A DNA stretch of 19,302 bases from CAUUFM01 sp041844335. GTDB lineage: Bacteria > Bacillota > Clostridia > Lachnospirales > Lachnospiraceae. The stretch covers positions 1 through 19,302 of the forward strand of contig JBGZAX010000080.1 of assembly GCA_041844335.1 (NCBI GenBank), written 5' to 3'. Each line of letters starts with the position of its first letter. Position 1 is the stretch's first letter. The notes below the pieces were generated by a model, which saw only the letters and a list, made by a program, of their open reading frames with translations, was not told the DNA's origin and ran no database searches. A program made the position numbers and the translations under genes. Positions 16,121-19,302 of this stretch are shown here, one piece after another.

Positions 16121-16149
16121 ATTATATCACCATTTGTTGATAATGTCAT
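16121..16149 (-). promoter_or_regulatory. Probable promoter of the SGNH hydrolase-lipoprotein-whiA-fba-glnN run
   Basis: On the minus strand, ATGACA (complement of 16144-16149, one mismatch to TTGACA) and a perfect TATAAT (complement of 16121-16126) are separated by 17 bases. Transcription would start near 16114, giving a leader of about 118 bases before the hydrolase ATG. The remaining bases of the 176-base gap (15996-16171) hold no hairpin or riboswitch I can identify, and no terminator for murB is visible. Confidence 0.75.
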
Positions 16150-16171
16150 TAAAATATTTGTAACTATTTTA

Positions 16172-17065
16172 TTAAAATTTAAAATCTCCGATAAGCCTTA
16201 CCTCAGGTTGTAATTTCACCCTATGCTTGGCATAAATTCTTGATATAATTAAACAAATCAATTCATAAATCTCCGTAGCGGTGGCTTTTCCCTTATTAAT
16301 CACAAATCCTCCGTGTTTGACGGAAACCGCAGCATCTCCGACTGAAATGCCTTTTAATCCGGTATCCTCAACCAGCTTACCTACAAAATGCCCTTCAGGT
16401 CTTTTAAATGTGCTGCCGGCACTTGCATACTCAAGCGGCTGGCTTTTTTCTCTTCTTAAAGTGAATTCATTTACCCTTGCTCTTATCTCATTTATATCAG
16501 CCTTTTTTAATTCAAGTCTTATCTCAAGTGCAATATTTTTATTCACTGTAAAAATACTCTGTCTGTATCCCATTTTAAGCTCATCCACGCAAAGGGTCTT
16601 AATTTCGCACTTATCATTTATCAGCCTTACATCCTTTACCAGATTTTTTGTTTCGTAATCATATGCTCCGGCATTCATAGCAACGGCTCCGCCTATACTG
16701 CCCGGAATTCCGGATAAGCCCTCAAACCCCGACAGATGATTTTCAAGTACCGTTAAATTTATATCCTTCATTAAGGCTCCCGCTTGAGCGGTAACAATAT
16801 TATCGCTTACTGTGATCTTTGACAGCTGCTCTCCAAACTTTATAATAAACCCCTCATAGCCGTTGTCAGATACCAAGATATTGCTGCCGTTGCCTATGAT
16901 ATAGTAGTCAATATTTCTTTCTTTGGCATATTTAAGGCAGCTTAACACCTCGGCTTCATTCTTCGGAGCCGCAAAATATTTTGCTCTGCCTCCCGCTTTA
17001 AAGCTTGAATGCTTTGACATATCTTCATCTTTTTTTATGAGAGAATCTATACCAATTTGTTCCAT
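16172..17065 (-). CDS. murB: UDP-N-acetylmuramate dehydrogenase MurB (297 aa)
   Basis: MurB reduces UDP-GlcNAc-enolpyruvate to UDP-MurNAc with NADPH and FAD, the second committed step of peptidoglycan precursor synthesis in the cytosol. FAD-site motifs are GNGSNILVSD (58-67) and GIPGSIGGAVAMNAGAYD (119-136). Catalytic residues of the type II enzyme are visible: Tyr167-Arg168, Ser218 in AGSTFKRP, and Glu288 in LQPEVRLIG. The type I insertion is lacking, as usual for Firmicutes. The ribosome binding site AAGGAG lies just before ATG 17065. The upstream 276 bases hold a possible promoter and a palindrome; downstream, a separate promoter serves the next genes. Confidence 0.97.
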   Translation of the reverse strand: MEQIGIDSLIKKDEDMSKHSSFKAGGRAKYFAAPKNEAEVLSCLKYAKERNIDYYIIGNGSNILVSDNGYEGFIIKFGEQLSKITVSDNIVTAQAGALMKDINLTVLENHLSGFEGLSGIPGSIGGAVAMNAGAYDYETKNLVKDVRLINDKCEIKTLCVDELKMGYRQSIFTVNKNIALEIRLELKKADINEIRARVNEFTLRREKSQPLEYASAGSTFKRPEGHFVGKLVEDTGLKGISVGDAAVSVKHGGFVINKGKATATEIYELICLIISRIYAKHRVKLQPEVRLIGDFKF

Positions 17066-17216
17066 TTTTTCTCCTTAATTTTAAAACACGCTGCGACTTC
17101 CTTTTTCAGCATATGCTCAGTTTTGATAATCCTCCACAAATAAGTTTACATTTTGAAATAAAAAATTAATTTATGTTTTACATCTCGTTCATACTCTATC
17201 CATAAATTACCTGTAT

Positions 17217-17222
17217 ATTATA
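17217..17222 (-). promoter_or_regulatory. Possible -10 box of a murB promoter
   Basis: A perfect TATAAT lies on the minus strand (complement of ATTATA). The -35 position at 17-base spacing matches TTGACA poorly, so recognition would need help from another factor or a different spacing. The leader would be about 145 bases. The 9-base arms TTTATGTTT (17170-17178) and AAACATAAA (17222-17230) flank this area, but the second arm would lie upstream of the transcript start. Confidence 0.4.
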
Positions 17223-17244
17223 AACATAAACTTTTTCATATTCA

Positions 17245-17265
17245 TATTCACTATTTTAGTGAATA
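17245..17265. promoter_or_regulatory. 21-bp palindrome upstream of murB, candidate operator
   Basis: Two perfect 9-base arms, TATTCACTA and TAGTGAATA, flank a central TTT. It lies about 25 bases upstream of the candidate -10 box and abuts the expected -35 region, between the lepA terminator and murB. It lacks the T-tract of a terminator on either strand. A dimeric regulator could bind it; I cannot assign one. Confidence 0.5.
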
Positions 17266-17298
17266 CTCCCTCTTTCAATATTTATATATTATATTATT

Positions 17299-17334
17299 TA
17301 ATAAAATGCCACTTAAGATAGTGGCATTTTATTA
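17299..17334 (-). terminator. Intrinsic terminator after lepA
   Basis: A perfect 15-base inverted repeat (17299-17313 with 17320-17334, core AAAATGCCACT/AGTGGCATTTT) has a 6-base loop. It begins 7 bases past the lepA stop. Read on the minus strand, the stem ends in TTTTATT, giving the U-rich end of a rho-independent terminator. Because its arms end in A and T tracts, it could work in either direction. Confidence 0.9.
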
Positions 17335-17341
17335 TTTGTTC

Positions 17342-19165
17342 TTATTCTTCATCAAGCTTAAGCACACTCATAAATGCTTTCTGCGGAACCTCTACACTTC
17401 CTACCTGTCTCATTCTCTTCTTGCCCTCTTTTTGCTTTTCCAACAGCTTTTTCTTTCTTGAAATATCTCCACCGTAGCATTTGGCAAGTACGTCCTTTCT
17501 GAGTGCCTTTACTGTTTCTCTTGCTATCACCTTGCTGCCTATAGCCGCCTGAATCGGAATTTCAAAAAGCTGCCTCGGAATTTCACCCCTAAGCTTTTCA
17601 CACATTTTCCTGCCTCTGTCATAGGCTCTGTCCTCATGTATTATAAAAGACAGGGCATCAACCTGCTCTTTATTTATCAAAATGTCAAGCTTTAAAAGCT
17701 TTGATCTTTCATAACCACATAGTTCATAATCAAGCGATGCATAGCCTCTTGACCTTGATTTAAGAGCATCAAAAAAATCATATATTATCTCATTCAGCGG
17801 AAGCTTATATTTTACTACGGCTCTTCCCGCCTCAATATAGTCAACACTTTGATAAATTCCTCTTCTCTCCTGACACAGATCCATGATGGCTCCTATAAAC
17901 TCCGATGTCACCATTATTTCGGCAGCGACAAACGGCTCCTCCATGTAGTCTATAGTCGCAGGATCCGGCATATTTGAGGGATTGGTTAAATCCATAACAG
18001 AACCGTCACTCTTATAGATCTTGTAAATAACGCTCGGAGCAGTGGTCACAAGATCCAGATCATATTCCCTTTCAAGTCTTTCCTGAATCACCTCAAGGTG
18101 CAAAAGTCCTAAAAACCCGCACCTAAAACCGAAACCGAGGGCTGTAGATGTTTCAGGCTCGAACTGTAATGCCGCATCATTTAACTGTAATTTAAGAAGT
18201 GCCTCTTTTAAATTCTCATAATCAGCTCCGTCTGCCGGATACAATCCGCAATAGACCATTGAATTTACCTTTTTATAACCTGCCAAAGCCTCCTTGCAGG
18301 GAGTTTTCGCCAGTGTTACGGTATCACCTACTCTTGCATTTGCTATATTTTTTATGCTTGCAGTAATATAACCCACCATTCCGGCTTTTAATGAAGGAGC
18401 ACTTATAAAGCTCCCTGCTCCGAAATAGCCTAAATCATCCACCTTCGCCTTTAATCCGCTCGCCATTAGAAGAATCTCATCTCCCGTTTTCACCTGTCCG
18501 TTCATCAGACGAACGAAAATGATCACTCCTTTATACGAGTCATATATCGAATCAAATATAAGTGCCTGCAGAGGTTCGTTCTCATCGCCTTTCGGATATG
18601 GAACGTTCTTCACCACCGCCTCCAATACATCTTCCACATTAAGTCCGCTTTTCGCAGATACTAAAGGAGCCTCGGATGCATCAATTCCTATAATATTTTC
18701 TATCTCCTCTTTCACACGCTCCGGATCGGCGCTCGGTAAATCTATCTTATTTATAACAGGCACCACATCCAGATTATGATCAAGCGCCAGATATACATTC
18801 GCAAGAGTTTGTGCCTCCACTCCTTGGGTTGAGTCCACTACCAGTATAGCTCCGTCGCAGGCTGCAAGACTTCTTGAAACCTCATAATTAAAATCCACGT
18901 GACCCGGTGTATCGATGAGGTTAAAAATATATTCAATGCCGTCAGCCGCCTTATAGATCGTCCTCACCGCCTGAGATTTTATGGTTATCCCCCTCTCACG
19001 CTCAAGCTCCATATTATCAAGCACCTGATTTTGCATTTCTCTGCTTGTCAAAAGTCCGGTTTTTTCTATTATTCTATCGGCAAGTGTTGATTTTCCGTGA
19101 TCTATATGTGCTATTATACAAAAATTTCTTATTCTCTTTTGTTCGTTATCGTAATTATTATCCAT
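17342..19165 (-). CDS. lepA: Elongation factor 4 / LepA (607 aa)
   Basis: LepA is a ribosome-dependent GTPase that acts on stalled or pretranslocation ribosomes and on initiation. G1 is AHIDHGKST (19-27), G2 includes [11 protein letters not shown]3 is DTPGHVDF and G4 is NKIDLP. The LepA-specific C-terminal domain ends with [22 protein letters not shown], followed by [18 protein letters not shown] chose ATG 19165 because AGGGGG (complement of 19171-19176) lies 5 bases upstream; a TTG one codon earlier (19168) is too close to it. The start overlaps the end of the upstream gene by 8 bases, suggesting coupling. The usual neighbours hemW, hrcA and rpsT are not present in the window. Confidence 0.97.
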   Translation of the reverse strand: MDNNYDNEQKRIRNFCIIAHIDHGKSTLADRIIEKTGLLTSREMQNQVLDNMELERERGITIKSQAVRTIYKAADGIEYIFNLIDTPGHVDFNYEVSRSLAACDGAILVVDSTQGVEAQTLANVYLALDHNLDVVPVINKIDLPSADPERVKEEIENIIGIDASEAPLVSAKSGLNVEDVLEAVVKNVPYPKGDENEPLQALIFDSIYDSYKGVIIFVRLMNGQVKTGDEILLMASGLKAKVDDLGYFGAGSFISAPSLKAGMVGYITASIKNIANARVGDTVTLAKTPCKEALAGYKKVNSMVYCGLYPADGADYENLKEALLKLQLNDAALQFEPETSTALGFGFRCGFLGLLHLEVIQERLEREYDLDLVTTAPSVIYKIYKSDGSVMDLTNPSNMPDPATIDYMEEPFVAAEIMVTSEFIGAIMDLCQERRGIYQSVDYIEAGRAVVKYKLPLNEIIYDFFDALKSRSRGYASLDYELCGYERSKLLKLDILINKEQVDALSFIIHEDRAYDRGRKMCEKLRGEIPRQLFEIPIQAAIGSKVIARETVKALRKDVLAKCYGGDISRKKKLLEKQKEGKKRMRQVGSVEVPQKAFMSVLKLDEE

Positions 19166-19302
19166 CAATTCCCCCTGAATTAAGCTCTGATCTGATTTTT
19201 ATAAGATCTCTGTTTGCAGCTCTACTGTGTTCTCCGTTAGGCAGTATTTGCAAATACTCTTTTAAAGCGGACTCCGCAGAAACCTTCTCATCCTTATTTA
19301 CA
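19158..19302 (-). CDS. C-terminal end of a TPR-like protein (5' end outside window)
   Basis: An open frame on the minus strand enters from the window edge (first whole codon at 19301) and ends at TAA 19158-19160, giving 48 residues. The stretch [20 protein letters not shown] is typical of the last tetratricopeptide-type repeat in YbgF-like and related proteins, where A...L..YL...PNG....A recurs; this is pattern recognition on a short piece. It overlaps the lepA start by 8 bases, with the lepA ribosome binding site inside its last codons, so the two genes form an operon. Nothing can be said of its N-terminus or localisation. Confidence 0.6.
   Translation of the reverse strand, partial: VNKDEKVSAESALKEYLQILPNGEHSRAANRDLIKIRSELNSGGIDG

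Larger units (their letters stand above)
17066..17298. other. Long intergenic region before murB
   Basis: This AT-rich gap holds the candidate operator and -10 box listed separately, and a 10-base palindrome AGCATATGCT (17108-17117). A 21-codon minus-strand frame beginning at the ATG in that palindrome has no ribosome binding site at a usable distance. I see no tRNA, riboswitch or T-box. Confidence 0.6.

Noticed and set aside
17170..17230. 9-base inverted repeat TTTATGTTT / AAACATAAA as an RNA attenuator
   Set aside because: It is all AT-rich, has a loop over 40 bases, and one arm would lie upstream of the predicted transcript start.

Overview
This 19.3-kb window is an AT-rich, densely packed stretch of chromosome. 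It most likely comes from an anaerobic Gram-positive member of the class Clostridia, and the gene set fits the family Lachnospiraceae best. The evidence is: strong AGGAGG-type ribosome binding sites, frequent TTG starts, a PPi-type phosphofructokinase, a class II aldolase, a type III glutamine synthetase, an iron-sulfur L-serine dehydratase of the two-subunit type, a WhiA protein, a DUF4358-like lipoprotein and a YidC with a large external insert. I see no phage, transposon, CRISPR, rRNA or tRNA signal. Nearly every gene is a recognisable housekeeping gene. I do not find a clear undescribed system; what is unusual lies in gene order, regulation and a few broken or divergent core genes.

Plus-strand half (1-6563). 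The window opens inside the end of a pyrophosphate-dependent phosphofructokinase gene, followed by a 69-aa lysine/aspartate-rich protein. A near-consensus promoter (633-661) then drives the classic rpmH-rnpA-yidD-yidC-jag-mnmE cluster for ribosomal protein L34, RNase P, membrane protein insertion and tRNA modification. This cluster usually sits beside dnaA and continues into mnmG/rsmG. Here dnaA is not upstream, and the L-serine dehydratase genes sdaAB-sdaAA follow mnmE directly.

Minus-strand half (19302-6595), read leftwards. A partial TPR-like gene overlaps lepA, which ends at a strong intrinsic terminator. A 276-base gap with a 21-bp palindrome and a possible promoter precedes murB. A second promoter in a 153-base gap starts a tight run: SGNH-type hydrolase, DUF4358-like lipoprotein, whiA, fba, glnN. 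A third promoter (10507-10535) starts the protein quality-control operon tig-clpP-clpX-engB. The two halves converge at 6563/6595 with no visible terminator between them.

The main anomalies are these. The trigger factor gene is split by a frameshift exactly at an A8 tract. An in-frame stop just before the rnpA start looks like a lost leucine codon. L34 has an altered N-terminus. YidC has tyrosine where the conserved groove arginine is expected. The SGNH hydrolase has GNS instead of GDS. whiA lies in an operon with cell-envelope, glycolytic and nitrogen-assimilation genes rather than with rapZ/yvcK.
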